Assembly: GCA_947564465.1 (NCBI GenBank)
Contig: CANOCV010000017.1
Location: 1-54,949 of the forward strand
Origin: an uncultured Roseburia sp.
GTDB lineage: Bacteria > Bacillota > Clostridia > Lachnospirales > Lachnospiraceae
Length of the DNA: 54,949 nucleotides
Reading direction: 5' to 3'
The notes under the pieces are model-generated. The model ran no database searches and was not told the origin of the DNA. It saw only the letters and a list, made by a program, of their open reading frames with translations. How positions within the stretch are numbered: the first letter of the stretch is position 1; each line of letters starts with the position of its first letter. The translations under genes were made by a program, and so were the position numbers. This document shows positions 54,925 through 54,949 of this stretch, piece after piece.

Positions 54925-54949
54925 TTCCGCGCCGGATGCATATTGCAAA

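Overview
The window reads as chromosomal DNA of an anaerobic, fermentative member of the Clostridia, most likely a Lachnospiraceae-type gut bacterium. This is inferred from strong GGAGG ribosome-binding sites, a FeoB-associated Cys-rich mini-protein, a GlcNAc PTS operon, lactate dehydrogenase and phosphotransacetylase, a cobalamin-type MetH paired with a fused methyltransferase/MTHFR, and the secG-rnr-smpB-ssrA order. No species can be named from the sequence alone. Most genes lie on the minus strand, so operons run from high to low coordinates.

Layout. 1-1.9 kb: the 5' part of a tRNA-Val gene with its promoter, and a secreted protein with two thioredoxin-like and two Fn3 domains. 2-7.1 kb: a GlcNAc operon (antiterminator, EIIA, EIICB, NagB, NagA) preceded by a promoter, an RAT site and an overlapping terminator. 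7.2-9.9 kb: a three-gene membrane glycosyltransferase cassette. 9.9-14.2 kb: metH and the fused homocysteine methyltransferase/MTHFR. 14.3-17.4 kb: HAD phosphatase, GNAT acetyltransferase, methyltransferase, and a YjbR-alkyltransferase fusion. 17.4-22.1 kb: purD, purN, purM and a polyphosphate:AMP phosphotransferase. 22.2-30.9 kb: exonuclease III, a PocR-GGDEF-EAL c-di-GMP protein, a HEAT-methyltransferase, an amidase, endonuclease IV, a DUF5808-type membrane protein and pta. 31.1-36.5 kb: ldh, a CarD regulator, the feo iron operon and a divergent DtxR-family regulator. 36.5-38.9 kb: a gene-poor stretch rich in RNA and repeats, with a probable small RNA, palindromic repeats, a MITE-like insertion, a probable 6S RNA, a damaged brnT and tmRNA. 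38.9-43.3 kb: smpB, rnr, secG, eno. 43.4-49.4 kb: purB, purF, purC, an AI-2E-family permease and three small envelope or unknown proteins. 49.5-54.7 kb: nth, gpmI, a CapA-like lipoprotein and a MATE transporter.

How the parts work together. The GlcNAc operon imports and phosphorylates amino sugar, then deacetylates and deaminates it to fructose-6-P. Eno, GpmI, Ldh and Pta are later steps of the same fermentation. Six purine genes in two clusters supply IMP and AMP; the polyphosphate enzyme next to purM can raise AMP to ADP. The DtxR-like protein carries iron-type ligands, and matched palindromes sit on the feoA promoter and in front of feoB, so a small iron regulon is visible. SmpB, RNase R and tmRNA form the ribosome-rescue module.

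The most unusual parts are: the 313-bp near-palindromic element with an 8-bp target duplication and a reconstructable empty site; the tandem hairpins with base-pair covariation in the dtxR leader; the short minus-strand transcription unit beside dtxR; and the folded leader ahead of tmRNA. All RNA calls rest on reading by eye and have not been scored with a covariance model.
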